Program-made: the position numbers and the translations under genes
The notes under the pieces: generated by a model
Databases searched by the model: none
What the model was told of the DNA's origin: nothing
What the model saw: only the letters and a program-made list of their open reading frames with translations
Assembly (NCBI RefSeq): GCF_030818695.1
Contig: NZ_JAUTAR010000001.1
Span: forward strand, 2,164,501-2,228,500
Source of the DNA: Chryseobacterium sp. SORGH_AS_0447
GTDB lineage: Bacteria; Bacteroidota; Bacteroidia; Flavobacteriales; Weeksellaceae
DNA length: 64,000 nt
Direction: 5' to 3'
Part shown: piece by piece, positions 1-8,844 of the stretch
Position numbering within the stretch: position 1 is the first letter of the stretch
Layout of the letters: every line of letters starts with the position of its first letter

Positions 1-24
1 GGTTTTAAAATTAAGCTTAAATTT

Positions 25-918
25 TTACTTATTAAAATAATCCCAGACCGACTTTGAAATATCCGAGATCATCTTACAGTTCACTACATCCGTTTCCGTT
101 GAGTTACTGACAAATACAGCTATTGCATAATGCTTGCCATTAGGCAGAGTAACGATTCCGATTTCGTTTTCAGCACCTGTAAGACCGGCATTATTCTTTC
201 CGGAAGATCCCGTTTTCCGGGCTACAGGCGTATCTTTCGGAAGCTGCCCGACCAGTTTATTGGTTCCCGTGGAAGTAGAAAGCATGACTTTTATCAAATA
301 ATCCGTTAACTTTTTAGAAAGTAATTTCCCATCATACAATTTTTTCAGGGCATCCGTTGCAGAAACCGTCGTTGTATAATTTTGGTATTGGGCATTCCAG
401 TCTTTATGCATTTCTTCTTCATTGTACCTGATCTGAAAATCCTTTACTCCTTTGGAATTCATAAACTGCTGAACGGCCTGTGTTCCACCGAGTAATGCCA
501 GCAGGATATCACATCCGTTGTTATCGCTCTTCGCTACGGTAAATTCAATGATTTCGCTTAGAGGGATATCCACATGACCGGCAGGGTATTTATCCCGAAG
601 CGGCGACCATGTATTTTCCAGTAAATTGGTTCGGTTTAACTGGATTTTCTGATCCAGTGAGAGTTTTCCTCGATCCACTTCATGTAAAACGGCTGCTGCG
701 ATGTGAAATTTAAAGACACTCTGCATCGGAAGTTTCTTGCCACCGTTTTTACTGTATTGAAAACCATTTTCAAAACCCAGGACCGAAACACCCACGGTTG
801 CTTTTTTATTTTTTATAATTGAATTGATTTTCTTTTCCAGAACGAATTGCTGGGCAAATGAAAATGCTGAAATCAGGAGAAATAGCAATGCTGTTTTTTT
901 CATAATATTTTGCTTCAT
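25..918 (-). CDS. bla: Exported class A beta-lactamase (subclass A2-like)
   Basis: Serine beta-lactamase of 297 aa that would hydrolyse beta-lactams in the periplasm. The N-terminus is a signal peptide (hydrophobic about residues 10-22, ending FAQQ). The class A motifs are all present: SVFK at 67-70 with the nucleophilic serine, SDN at 131-133, omega-loop glutamates at 167-169, and KTG at 235-237 followed by SSG. Length and the RYNEEEMH omega loop resemble the Chryseobacterium CIA/CGA and PER/CME group (family knowledge, not a search). A second Met at residue 6 (position 903) is an equally good start. No regulator gene is adjacent, so it appears to be an intrinsic chromosomal gene. Confidence 0.93.
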   Translation of the reverse strand: MKQNIMKKTALLFLLISAFSFAQQFVLEKKINSIIKNKKATVGVSVLGFENGFQYSKNGGKKLPMQSVFKFHIAAAVLHEVDRGKLSLDQKIQLNRTNLLENTWSPLRDKYPAGHVDIPLSEIIEFTVAKSDNNGCDILLALLGGTQAVQQFMNSKGVKDFQIRYNEEEMHKDWNAQYQNYTTTVSATDALKKLYDGKLLSKKLTDYLIKVMLSTSTGTNKLVGQLPKDTPVARKTGSSGKNNAGLTGAENEIGIVTLPNGKHYAIAVFVSNSTETDVVNCKMISDISKSVWDYFNK

Positions 919-1069
919 ACGATGGTTAGATCTTAAAAATACGGAAACTTAAATTTACTGATTTTAAAATGAAGGATAGCCTGAAATTTACAGTGAGTTT
1001 GATCAGGAATTCTGCAGTTACCTTAAAAAATAAATCCCTCTCAAAAAAGAAGGATTTAAATTTTAATTA

Positions 1070-1510
1070 CTATCTCATACCGCTCATTCCGGTTAAAACA
1101 ATACCGACGACAGCAAGAATATAAATTCCGATTAAAACAATCGTAAGAATTCCTATAAACTTGTAATGCGATTTTAAATATTCAAAAGCTTTTACCAAGC
1201 TTGCCTGATCGTTAGAATGTAATGCTGTTTTCATATTCGAAGAAAACTTATACAGCAGGTTGATCGGGATAAAATAAAACGCCGCAAGAGCCAGGTAAAA
1301 GACTCCCATCCAGATTCCGCCGGCCATCGGCCCCATGCTGATGGACGAGCCAACTGCGAACAGCACAATGGCAGCCAGTACCATAAAGCCGATACCGATA
1401 TAGCCCAGGATCGATAAATAGGTGGTCCATTTTGCCGCTTCACCCAAAAAGGATTTTGCCGCTGCATTAATTCTTAATTCTTCAAACTGTTCAAAAGGAG
1501 ATTGTTCCAT
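1070..1510 (-). CDS. Small DUF5362-like membrane protein
   Basis: A 146-aa integral membrane protein with a short hydrophilic N-terminus (MEQSPFEQFEELRINAAAK) and hydrophobic segments at about residues 28-52, 60-82 and 115-140. A glycine- and methionine-rich stretch lies between the first two. The layout resembles the DUF5362 family of Bacteroidetes, whose function is unknown. It stands alone between the beta-lactamase and the glycosidase on the same strand. An AAATCC/GGATTT hairpin just downstream (about 1030-1057) may end its transcript. Confidence 0.72.
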   Translation of the reverse strand: MEQSPFEQFEELRINAAAKSFLGEAAKWTTYLSILGYIGIGFMVLAAIVLFAVGSSISMGPMAGGIWMGVFYLALAAFYFIPINLLYKFSSNMKTALHSNDQASLVKAFEYLKSHYKFIGILTIVLIGIYILAVVGIVLTGMSGMR

Positions 1511-1573
1511 GTGTTATAATTTTTCTGCAAAATACTTAAAATTATTGTAACCGGAGGCGGTGTTTGTCTGTTT

Positions 1574-3295
1574 TTATTTTACTTCGATACTTTTTAGGTT
1601 GACGCCATCATTTTCAAAATAAATCCGGATTTTGTTTTCCCCTTTCTGAAGGTTGATGCCTTTCACAGAAGCCGTTTTCCAGATTTCATTTCCACCCGTA
1701 GACTGTAGTGAGAGGCTTCCAAGCTGTTTTCCGGAAGCTTCTTCGATCCGGATTTTTGCCGGATTTTTACTGGCGTAACTGATGTCGAAAGTATAAGCTT
1801 TGCCGGCTTTCGACTGGATCGTATACTGAATCCATTCGCCGCTCTCCGTTTTTCCGACATAATACTCCTTGTTTTTTCCTTTATAAATATCAACCCCATC
1901 GTTTCTCAGCTGGTTACCGGAATTCCATTCGGATCTTTTTGCCGGGTCGCTTACCCACAGGTTGATGAAATCCTTATCCAGATAAGCAGCGCCCATTCTT
2001 CCCAAATCATAATCCGTTGCAGAAATTTTCCCCGGAGCCTGAAGGTTTTTGAACGGTTTGGTAGAGCCGTCGGTAGTTTGCCTGAACATCGCATCGATGA
2101 CATCATTTTTAATCTCCACGTTACTGAACTTGTAATTATCGGCGATCTGCATCAATGCTTTTTCAGCAAATTCCTTCGACGGTTTTTCGCCACCGTTTTT
2201 CCAATAGTGAAGAAGCTTCTCATATTCCGGTGTAATTTTTACATTGGTAATTCCCGCGATATTGTCGATCTTTTTCATCGGCCAGAAGGCATAGCCGATG
2301 TTGTGCTTATCCAGCAACTGGATCAGTTCCGTAAACCATACGTTGGAATTTTCTCCTGTTTCTCCCAGCCAGATCGGCGCATTATGCTTTTCTCTCAGAT
2401 CCAGGGCAAATTTCAGCGTTGCATCATCATTGTTGTTCCAGTATTTGTGGAAGCTGAACACCATATTGTTGTCCCAAAGCGGGGTTAAACCGTTATAATT
2501 GTTTCCCCATCCGTTTCCTTCGATAATAATGAGGTGCTTTTGATCCACTGTACGGATGGCTTCGGTGATTTCTTTCTGCAGTTTCCACAGTGGTGCATTG
2601 GACATCTCATCAGTTCCGTTCGGGTTTTTGCCGGTAAAGTTGATATTCGGCTCATTGATCAGGTCGTAACCGCCGATCCAGGGCTCATCTTTATACCGTT
2701 CCGCCAGTTTTTTCCAGAGCGCAATTGTTTTTTTCTGATTCTCTTCGCTTTCCCAGAGGGACGGCTTCGATTTATCGTTGTCGGAGATATTCACATCATT
2801 TCCCTGTCCGCCGGGAGCAGCATGAAGATCCAGGATCAGGTACATTTTATTGTCGGCACACCATTTCAGAAGGTCATCCGTCATATCAAAACCTTCTTTC
2901 AGCCAGGTATTCTGTCCTTTTACCGGTTCCTTTTCAATAGGCAAAGTATAAAGATTATAATGCATCGGAAGCCGGATCGAATTGAATCCCGCTTTTTTTA
3001 GGAAATCGATATCCTGTTTGGTGATTCCGTTTTTAAGATACGCTTTGTAAAATGCATTCATCCCGTCTTCGCCAATAAGCTCTGCGATCTTTTCTTTGAT
3101 TTTATATTGCGGACCGGCAAAATCGGCTGTTTTCAGCATATAGCCTTCCTGCAGCATCCATCCGCCGAGGCCAAGGCCTCTCAACTGTATATTTTCACCT
3201 TTGTCGTTAACGATTTTCTGACCCTGCGTTTTTAGAAGCTGTGATGTCCCAAATTGAGACAATAAAAAAGCGGATAATAGGATGGCTCGTTTCAT
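1574..3295 (-). CDS. Secreted glycoside hydrolase family 5 protein with C-terminal carbohydrate-binding module
   Basis: Endoglucanase/beta-mannanase-type retaining glycosidase of 573 aa. After a signal peptide (residues 1-19) comes a GH5 TIM barrel to about residue 370. The acid/base glutamate is E215 in LINEPN and the nucleophile is E312 in WLGETGEN, with the conserved RLPMHYN, LDLHAAPGG and FSFHKYW strands. A linker region follows, then about residues 425-573 look like a CBM6/CBM35 beta-sandwich (GEWIQYTI, then FENDGVNLKSIEVK at the end). No type IX sorting domain is visible. Substrate cannot be fixed from sequence; beta-glucan or mannan is the family expectation. It is probably exported to the periplasm or cell surface to feed on plant or fungal polysaccharide. 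Confidence 0.9.
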   Translation of the reverse strand: MKRAILLSAFLLSQFGTSQLLKTQGQKIVNDKGENIQLRGLGLGGWMLQEGYMLKTADFAGPQYKIKEKIAELIGEDGMNAFYKAYLKNGITKQDIDFLKKAGFNSIRLPMHYNLYTLPIEKEPVKGQNTWLKEGFDMTDDLLKWCADNKMYLILDLHAAPGGQGNDVNISDNDKSKPSLWESEENQKKTIALWKKLAERYKDEPWIGGYDLINEPNINFTGKNPNGTDEMSNAPLWKLQKEITEAIRTVDQKHLIIIEGNGWGNNYNGLTPLWDNNMVFSFHKYWNNNDDATLKFALDLREKHNAPIWLGETGENSNVWFTELIQLLDKHNIGYAFWPMKKIDNIAGITNVKITPEYEKLLHYWKNGGEKPSKEFAEKALMQIADNYKFSNVEIKNDVIDAMFRQTTDGSTKPFKNLQAPGKISATDYDLGRMGAAYLDKDFINLWVSDPAKRSEWNSGNQLRNDGVDIYKGKNKEYYVGKTESGEWIQYTIQSKAGKAYTFDISYASKNPAKIRIEEASGKQLGSLSLQSTGGNEIWKTASVKGINLQKGENKIRIYFENDGVNLKSIEVK

Positions 3296-3458
3296 AGTAG
3301 TTTTAAATATTTAAATAATAGGAGATTGTTTTAAGAAATAAACTTTTAAAGTATTCACAAATATATTAAAATTATTGAATTGTAATTATTTTAAATTAAA
3401 GAATCGAAAGTGAGGATTTAACAATTATTTATCAGAGCAAATGAGGGTTTAAATAAAA

Positions 3459-3478
3459 AAACGAGCTTAAACTCGTTT
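3459..3478 (-). terminator. Rho-independent terminator
   Basis: The inverted repeat AAACGAG/CTCGTTT (3459-3465 and 3472-3478) is followed on the minus strand by a run of T. It lies just downstream of the split hypothetical gene at 3493-4082. Confidence 0.7.
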
Positions 3479-3492
3479 GTGTTCATTATTTT

Positions 3493-4082
3493 CTATTTTA
3501 TATTCTGCCATTTAAAATCTTTGTCTTCATTAGAAAGTTTTATTCTATCTGTTTTTCCATTCTGAATTTTCCATTGGGCTGTATAAGCTCCTGCACCATC
3601 AGAGAAAAAGCCATAAAGTAAATAAAAACCTGCATAATACTTAAGTTTAAATTGATAGTTATTTAACTCTCCAGTTAAATTAGGGTTAAACATCTGTGAA
3701 ATATCTAATTTAATATATTTTCCCTTAATATAAATTACTAATAATTTTAATTCATTTTTTGGCAAATCCATTTTAAAATCTGATCCATACCAATCTTTAT
3801 TATCGATAGTGCAGATGTATCTGGCATCCTGATTTTATTTTCACAATATTCAATATTATGATTCTCAGCTTTAAAATCTTTAATTCTCCAGCGAAGATGT
3901 ATAGAATCTGTTAAATCAATTAGTCCTGATTTGGAGTTTTCAAATTCTTTAATTCTTTCTTCAAAAATTTCTATTTTTCTTTTTTGAATACTCCTTGGAC
4001 TTAAGTAAAACTTTTGGTAAATAATGATTCCTGCTAGTAATAAAAAGAAAAAGCCAATTATGAGAATTAAAATCTTTTTCAT
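3493..4082 (-). pseudogene. Hypothetical single-helix membrane-anchored protein, split by a one-base frameshift
   Basis: Two reading frames cover one protein. The 5' part (3747-4082) encodes an N-terminal membrane anchor (about residues 3-25) and a charged region ending near ENHNIEYCENK. The 3' part (3493-3771) encodes KMDLPKNELKLLVIY and a compact C-terminus. The second frame is open well upstream of its first Met, reading ARYICTIDNKDWYGSDFK. Restoring one A in the A4 run (T4 at 3833-3836 on the plus strand) fuses both into one protein of about 195 aa. This is either a real mutation or a sequencing error. Function is unknown. The gene is AT-rich compared with its neighbours. Confidence 0.7.
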
Positions 4083-4110
4083 AAATAAATAATTAATACT
4101 ATTGATTTAT

Positions 4111-5073
4111 CTATGAAATCAGCTTCATAATCTCCAAAGCGACTTTCAACGCTTCCGTTCCGTCTCCGATAGAAACTTCAACATGCTTATTTTCGGTAAT
4201 CGAATCGGCAAAAGAGTTCAGCTCATCTAGGATGGCATTGTTCGGCTGAATATTCGGATATTCAAATAAAATCTGATTTTTTTCGCCTTCCGCATTTTCA
4301 ATAATCATATCGAATGGAGTAGGGTTTTCGGGAGCATCTTTCATCCGGATCACTTCCGCTTTTTTCTCAAGGAAATCCACCGAAATATAAGCATCCTTCT
4401 GAAAGAAACGGCTCTTTCTCATGGCTTTCATGGAAATTCTGGAAGTCGTTAAGTTCGCGACACAGCCGTTTTCAAATTCAATTCTCGCATTGGCAATATC
4501 CGGGGTTTTGCTTACGACACAAACACCGCTTGCGTCGAGGTTTTTTACTTTCGATTTTACGATGCTCAGCAGAATATCCAGATCGTGGATCATCAGGTCC
4601 AGCACAACGGAAACATCGGTCCCACGAGGGTTGAACTCTGCCAGACGGTGGATCTCGATAAACATCGGATGCTTGATGTATTCTTTTGTGGCAACAAATG
4701 CAGGATTATACCGCTCCACATGCCCTACCTGTGCTTTAATCCCTTTTTCTTCGCATTTCCGAAGGATTTCTTCCGCCTGTTCCAGCGTTTGGGTGACCGG
4801 TTTTTCAATGAAAAAATGAAGGCCTCTTTCGATGGCTTTCAATGCATAATCGTAATGGTAAACCGTAGGGGTCACAATATCCAGCATATCGATCTGCTCC
4901 AGCAACTCATCGAAGTTTTCAAAATACCGGTATCCGAATTCTGCCTCCAGTTTTCGTCCGTTCTCCGCATCTTTATCGTGAAACCCTATAAATTCGTATT
5001 TATCCGATTGATTAAGAAGTCTTAAATGGATTTTTCCCAAATGTCCGGCGCCTACCAAACCTGCTTTTAACAT
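4111..5073 (-). CDS. Gfo/Idh/MocA-family NAD(P)-dependent oxidoreductase
   Basis: A 320-aa oxidoreductase. The N-terminal Rossmann fold begins AGLVGAGHLGKIH, and FIEKPVTQTLEQAEEIL carries the family EKP motif. The C-terminal alpha/beta domain contains GTDVSVVLDLMIHDLDIL, whose histidine/aspartate pair is typical of the active site. The frame is open further upstream, but that extension has no domain; MLKAGLVGAGH at 5073 puts the nucleotide-binding strand at the usual place, so this start is chosen. The substrate is probably a sugar, inositol or related polyol, but nothing nearby identifies it. Confidence 0.87.
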   Translation of the reverse strand: MLKAGLVGAGHLGKIHLRLLNQSDKYEFIGFHDKDAENGRKLEAEFGYRYFENFDELLEQIDMLDIVTPTVYHYDYALKAIERGLHFFIEKPVTQTLEQAEEILRKCEEKGIKAQVGHVERYNPAFVATKEYIKHPMFIEIHRLAEFNPRGTDVSVVLDLMIHDLDILLSIVKSKVKNLDASGVCVVSKTPDIANARIEFENGCVANLTTSRISMKAMRKSRFFQKDAYISVDFLEKKAEVIRMKDAPENPTPFDMIIENAEGEKNQILFEYPNIQPNNAILDELNSFADSITENKHVEVSIGDGTEALKVALEIMKLIS

Positions 5074-5330
5074 AGCTGTATTAAATTTCCGTAAAGATAA
5101 TAAATTTAAGGTTTCGGCCGGGATGATAGATTTTAGGTCGGGAAAATAAACCTGATCATTGAATATTTTAGCTTCTTTGCGTATTGTAATCTGAAGCGTG
5201 TTGTTAAAAACTGCAGCGAAACAAAAGCAATCGACCAAATCAAATCTTTCAATGCTTAATTATTTAAAATCAAATTAAATTTTATCCTGTTCATCCTTAT
5301 TAAATTTAATATACTCCTTCTGGTTTTGGG

Positions 5331-5361
5331 TTGACAGGTAGTAAATGTTTTTATACTTTTG
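5331..5361 (+). promoter_or_regulatory. Bacteroidetes-type promoter of pcm
   Basis: TTGACA at 5331-5336 is followed 17 nt later by TACTTTTG at 5354-5361, a match to the -33 TTG and -7 TAnnTTTG pattern of Flavobacteriia. The ATG of pcm is 32 nt downstream. Confidence 0.65.
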
Positions 5362-5392
5362 TGGAAATTACTCCGTAAACCTAATAACTCTC

Positions 5393-6046
5393 ATGATGCA
5401 AGATTCATTTGTACATAAAGGAAAGAGAAAGATTTTAGTAGATTATCTCAGGAACAGGATCGGAATTTCCGACGAGCACGTGCTTGCTGCTATGAATGAA
5501 GTTCCCAGACACCTTTTTATCGAAAGTATTTTTGAAGATTTTGCCTACGAGGACCGGGCATTTCCTATTCTGGCGCACCAGACGATTTCCCATCCTTCTA
5601 CAGTGGCCGAACAGTCTGAGCTTCTGCAGGTAAGGCCGGGTGAAAAAGTATTGGAGATCGGGACCGGATGCGGTTACCAGACTGCTGTTTTACTCGCTAT
5701 GAAAGCCCACGTTTATACTGTTGAGCGGCAAAAAGACCTTTTTGATTTCTCAAAGAAAAAACTTCGCGAAATGAATCTGTATCCTAAATTCCAGAGTTTC
5801 GGAGACGGTTTTGCGGGACTTCCGACCTTTGCACCTTTCGATAAAATTATTGTCACCTGCGGAGCTTCCGTATTGCCGACGGAATTATTAAAACAGTTGA
5901 AGGTAGGCGGCAAAATGGTGATTCCTCTGGGACCTACCGATGAGCAGGTTTTATACCGTTTTACCAAAGCTTCTCCAACCGAATTTGAAAAAGAGGAATT
6001 CGGAGCCTATAAATTTGTTCCGATGCTCGGGAACACCAACCAGTAA
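5393..6046 (+). CDS. pcm: Protein-L-isoaspartate O-methyltransferase
   Basis: A 217-aa SAM-dependent methyltransferase that would repair isoaspartyl residues in damaged proteins. The PCMT motifs are clear: QTISHPSTVAEQ at 63-74, the SAM-binding motif VLEIGTGCGYQT at 86-97, then VYTVERQ, FDKIIVTCGA and LKVGGKMVIPLG. The frame is open upstream, but the chosen ATG at 5393 (or the adjacent one at 5396) follows a promoter match and fits the family length. It is cytoplasmic and monocistronic, and the stop is followed by intergenic palindromes. Confidence 0.94.
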   Translation: MMQDSFVHKGKRKILVDYLRNRIGISDEHVLAAMNEVPRHLFIESIFEDFAYEDRAFPILAHQTISHPSTVAEQSELLQVRPGEKVLEIGTGCGYQTAVLLAMKAHVYTVERQKDLFDFSKKKLREMNLYPKFQSFGDGFAGLPTFAPFDKIIVTCGASVLPTELLKQLKVGGKMVIPLGPTDEQVLYRFTKASPTEFEKEEFGAYKFVPMLGNTNQ

Positions 6047-6080
6047 TTAACGGTTTGGATAATTATACGTACTGTTGTTC

Positions 6081-6220
6081 ATCAATAGGAGCGGGCTTCA
6101 GCCTGTTTTGAATTTCCAAATGTCAATATCTTATACGTTTGAAATCATTAAAATATGTAAAACAGAAATCTGTTGGTCATTAAACGGAACGTCGTTATCA
6201 ATAGGAACGGGCTTTAGCCC
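6081..6220 (+). repeat. Two copies of a 23-bp palindromic intergenic repeat
   Basis: ATCAATAGGAGCGGGCTTCA... at 6081-6103 and ATCAATAGGAACGGGCTTTA... at 6197-6219 differ at two positions and lie 116 bp apart. Each contains a GGGCTnnAGCC palindrome. The second copy is interrupted at its right edge by the IS4-family element. No gene is seen between 6047 and 6220. Confidence 0.75.
6209..6220 (+). repeat. Left 12-bp target-site duplication
   Basis: GGGCTTTAGCCC directly abuts the left end of the IS element and is repeated at 7632-7643. A duplication of 11-13 bp is usual for the IS4 family. Confidence 0.8.
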
Positions 6221-7631
6221 AATGTCATTAAGTTAAGGTCTTATAGATTTTTTTTATAGTTTTTAGTGACCTTTGGTTTCGCTCTGACTCTGTATTTTAA
6301 AATATTCCTTTTAAAGGATCTTTTGGGTCTGACGGGGATCATATGAGAAGCAAAAAGAATTTTAAGCTCTGCCACTATATCCTCTTTTTTTACATTGCTA
6401 AAGAGCAAATTCAAAATTCTGTTTTTCATCAAGCTGTAAGAAAGGGAAGTATTGACTTTGTACCGGTACTTCTTTTTCGTATCAACTTCATTAAGCTCCT
6501 GTTCGAGTTCTCTGACAATAAGGGTCTGTATATTGCTTACAAGCAAAGTAGAATAGAAATCCTGTAAGATGCTGTTGTTTGAGTAACCGGAAAATTCCTC
6601 CAGGTGAAGCTTGTTTTTGATTTCATCAAAATAGGTTTCTATGCCCCAGCGTTCAAAATATAGGGCTTTGAAAATCTCCGAAGGATAACAAGCCTCATCT
6701 AAAAGAGAGGTTGCAAGAACTTCGATGGTGCCATTATCCAGTACGACACGCAACAATCTTACCTTAAAAGTATAGTCTCTACCATAATCTTTTCCTGACA
6801 GATCTACGTTGGGAGAAGGCTTAAAGTCTGTTATCATACTGGATATTCCGCTTTTGACGAAATCTTTTATGGTTTGGTTCAAACCTACTTTTACGCGCAT
6901 AAGGTAGTTAAAATTTCTTTTGTGATGCTGATAAAAGAAATCAAATGAAGCAAAACCACGGTCATATAGCAGCAGATCATTATGGCAACAATGAGCCAAC
7001 AGCTCAAGAGCCTGTAAACGTTCATCAGTATCTATAGAAGAAAGTACCCCTTTTAAACAGATTTTATTGATTGTATCATACAGTACGCAGGCTTTGGCCT
7101 GTACGCAGGTATGAGAAGTCTGGTTTTTGGATACACCATAAATCTCTTCCAGCTCTCGGGTTTGAGGTAGATTAATTCTCGAACCATCAATAGCCAACAG
7201 ACGAAGACCATTGAATTTGGTCTGTACTGCAGAATTATCTGTATAGAATTCTTCCACAAGCCGCTTGTTCAGATGAATAAAAACCTCGGGCTTTATCTTT
7301 TTTCTGTTCTGTACGTATGCACTTTTTGTAAAAGTATTCTGTGTCTGGCCCAAAGATCTTATATAGTGAATGAAATTTACAATCTCACAGGACAGGCTTT
7401 TGGTAATGAAGTTGAGCATAAACAAAAGCGTATTTGAAAAGCTCAACTTCCTTTTGCGGGTGAAATCTCTGCTACTCATCCTGTATTCATTACAAATAGC
7501 CACGCTGTGGATTTCCTCCTCCAATGATAATAAAATATCTGAAACATTTTTTTTGCATAATAAGAAAATGAAAGATTAAATCTCAAATTTAGCAAAAACA
7601 TAACACTAAAAAATACTAACTTAATGACATT
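6221..7631 (-). mobile_element. Complete IS4-family insertion sequence, 1411 bp
   Basis: A perfect 15-bp terminal inverted repeat AATGTCATTAAGTTA is at 6221-6235, with its complement at 7617-7631. It closely resembles the AATG...AGTTAAG ends of IS4. Identical 12-bp direct repeats flank the element. One transposase gene fills most of it on the minus strand. The ends, duplication and DDE residues are intact, so it may be active, and the insertion may be recent. It sits in the palindrome AACGGGCTTTAGCCCGTT. Confidence 0.92.
6241..7524 (-). CDS. IS4-family DDE transposase
   Basis: A 427-aa transposase. Catalytic residues are D113 in LLAIDGS, D188 in LLLYDRGF, and E296 within the IS4 signature Y-x2-R-x3-E-x6-K (Y289, R292, E296, K303). 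The C-terminus is strongly basic (KRSFKRNILKYRVRAKPK), as expected for a DNA-binding tail. An internal Met at residue 16 (7479) is an alternative start. The gene is uninterrupted and is the only one in the element. Confidence 0.95.
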   Translation of the reverse strand: MEEEIHSVAICNEYRMSSRDFTRKRKLSFSNTLLFMLNFITKSLSCEIVNFIHYIRSLGQTQNTFTKSAYVQNRKKIKPEVFIHLNKRLVEEFYTDNSAVQTKFNGLRLLAIDGSRINLPQTRELEEIYGVSKNQTSHTCVQAKACVLYDTINKICLKGVLSSIDTDERLQALELLAHCCHNDLLLYDRGFASFDFFYQHHKRNFNYLMRVKVGLNQTIKDFVKSGISSMITDFKPSPNVDLSGKDYGRDYTFKVRLLRVVLDNGTIEVLATSLLDEACYPSEIFKALYFERWGIETYFDEIKNKLHLEEFSGYSNNSILQDFYSTLLVSNIQTLIVRELEQELNEVDTKKKYRYKVNTSLSYSLMKNRILNLLFSNVKKEDIVAELKILFASHMIPVRPKRSFKRNILKYRVRAKPKVTKNYKKNL

Positions 7632-7681
7632 GGGCTTTAGCCCGTTTTTATTTAAAAGCATTCCGGTCGGCTTTAGCCCAA
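7632..7681 (+). repeat. Right target-site duplication and flanking palindromic repeat
   Basis: GGGCTTTAGCCC at 7632-7643 is the second copy of the target duplication. Removing the IS and one copy restores the palindrome AACGGGCTTTAGCCCGTT. A further partial copy, CGGCTTTAGCCC, lies at about 7669-7680. Confidence 0.75.
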
Positions 7682-7774
7682 ACTTATCAGTATGCACAGA
7701 ATTAGAAATAAAAAGCTGTCATTCGGAATGAAAATTGAAGAGGTTTAAAACCTAATCAATTAAATCTTAACACA

Positions 7775-8029
7775 ATGGATACGAATAGATTTAAAGCATC
7801 ACAGGATTTCAGCAACACTCAGAAAAATCTGCAGGATAACCCCGATTACCAGGCCGCAAACTATTCTCAGCAGGTAAAAGATTATATCAGCGACAGGAAA
7901 AGCCAGAAACAGGAGGCCACTAAGGAGGGATTCATGAACCATACCCGGAGGACAGCCCGTGAAATATGGGAAGAAATTGAAGAACTGGCTTCCGATGCCT
8001 GGGACGAACATGAACGCGAAGAAAAATAA
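7775..8029 (+). CDS. Small hydrophilic hypothetical protein
   Basis: An 84-aa, highly charged soluble protein without signal peptide or membrane segment. The first half is rich in N, Q and D (NTQKNLQDNPDYQAANYSQQ). The second half is likely a helix (REIWEEIEELASDAWDEH). No recognised family. A clear terminator follows, so it appears to be a genuine monocistronic gene. The composition resembles small stress-induced hydrophilins, but that is only a resemblance. Confidence 0.65.
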   Translation: MDTNRFKASQDFSNTQKNLQDNPDYQAANYSQQVKDYISDRKSQKQEATKEGFMNHTRRTAREIWEEIEELASDAWDEHEREEK

Positions 8030-8047
8030 TTCTTAATATTAAAGTTG

Positions 8048-8088
8048 AAACCTCATTCTGTTACTCTGGGATGAGGTTTTTGTTTTTT
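8048..8088 (+). terminator. Rho-independent terminator
   Basis: AAACCTCAT (8048-8056) pairs with ATGAGGTTT (8071-8079) and is followed by a T-rich run. It ends the transcript of the 84-aa gene. Confidence 0.8.
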
Positions 8089-8115
8089 AGGGCATTCAGG
8101 TACCATTTAATTTTA

Positions 8116-8123
8116 TATATTTG
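8116..8123 (+). promoter_or_regulatory. Likely -7 element of the lipoprotein gene
   Basis: TATATTTG matches TAnnTTTG and lies 19 nt before the ATG at 8143. No convincing -33 TTG is present at the right distance. Confidence 0.4.
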
Positions 8124-8142
8124 GAAAAACTAATTTTTAATC

Positions 8143-8658
8143 ATGAATAAAATTTTCATCGGAGCGGTAATCGCGCTATCCCTGTTTTCCTGCGACACTT
8201 CCAAGAAGAAAGAACTCGAGCTGAAACAAAAAGAGCTGGAGTTAAAAGAAAAAGAACTTAATCTGGAAATTTCAAAACTAAAAAAAGTAGATTCCGTGTC
8301 AGCGGCCAAAGCCAGCCGAATCAGTGAAGAAGCTCTGGTGAAGGAAGGACTTCAAAAGCCCAATGATCCTGAAGTATCGAATATTAACAATCTGCTGGGA
8401 TATTGGGTGGACAATCAGAATGGAAATATTGCCATGTATTTTGACCGGGACGGGACATTTGTATTTAAAGACCTAAACAGCTCAAGAGAAAAATATGAAG
8501 ATCTCACAGGAACCTACAAACTTAATGCAGGAAAACTCACCTTACTATATGACGACAGGGCGCAGCAGAATTTCAGATTTATAAAAGAAAACTTTGCCGT
8601 ACCGGTATATTACATCCAAAAAGACCGTTATCTCATGGTCAAGGCAGTAGAACAATAG
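8143..8658 (+). CDS. Lipoprotein with N-terminal coiled coil
   Basis: A 171-aa predicted lipoprotein. The signal peptide ends in the lipobox LFSC, with acylated Cys at about residue 17. A strongly heptad-like helix KELELKQKELELKEKELN follows (about residues 23-46). From about residue 85 on (LLGYWVDNQNGNIAMYFDRDG) is a small beta-rich domain similar in layout to lipocalin-like or copper-resistance NlpE-type barrels. Exact family not recognised. Probably anchored in the inner leaflet of the outer membrane and facing the periplasm. Confidence 0.75.
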   Translation: MNKIFIGAVIALSLFSCDTSKKKELELKQKELELKEKELNLEISKLKKVDSVSAAKASRISEEALVKEGLQKPNDPEVSNINNLLGYWVDNQNGNIAMYFDRDGTFVFKDLNSSREKYEDLTGTYKLNAGKLTLLYDDRAQQNFRFIKENFAVPVYYIQKDRYLMVKAVEQ

Positions 8659-8844
8659 TTGATTTTCCTGAAGTTATTTCATTCGGTTAAATATTTTCAA
8701 TTAAAATCAGCTGTAAAACCCTCTTTTTAAATCAGTACATTTTCAATGATAAAATTTCGGATCAGGCTTCGTCCGTTGCTGATGGTTTGCTTTTTGTTGC
8801 TTTACAACTTTTTAAATAAAGTAAAATCCGATAAAAAATAAAGT

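Noticed and set aside
6209..6220. IS4 ends placed within the GGGCTTTAGCCC repeats
   Set aside because: Because the repeat is nearly palindromic, the inverted repeat could be extended outward. AATG as the first bases and a 12-bp duplication fit the IS4 family better.
7053..7259. Frames on either strand inside the IS4 transposase gene
   Set aside because: They are out-of-phase shadows of the transposase with no domain of their own.
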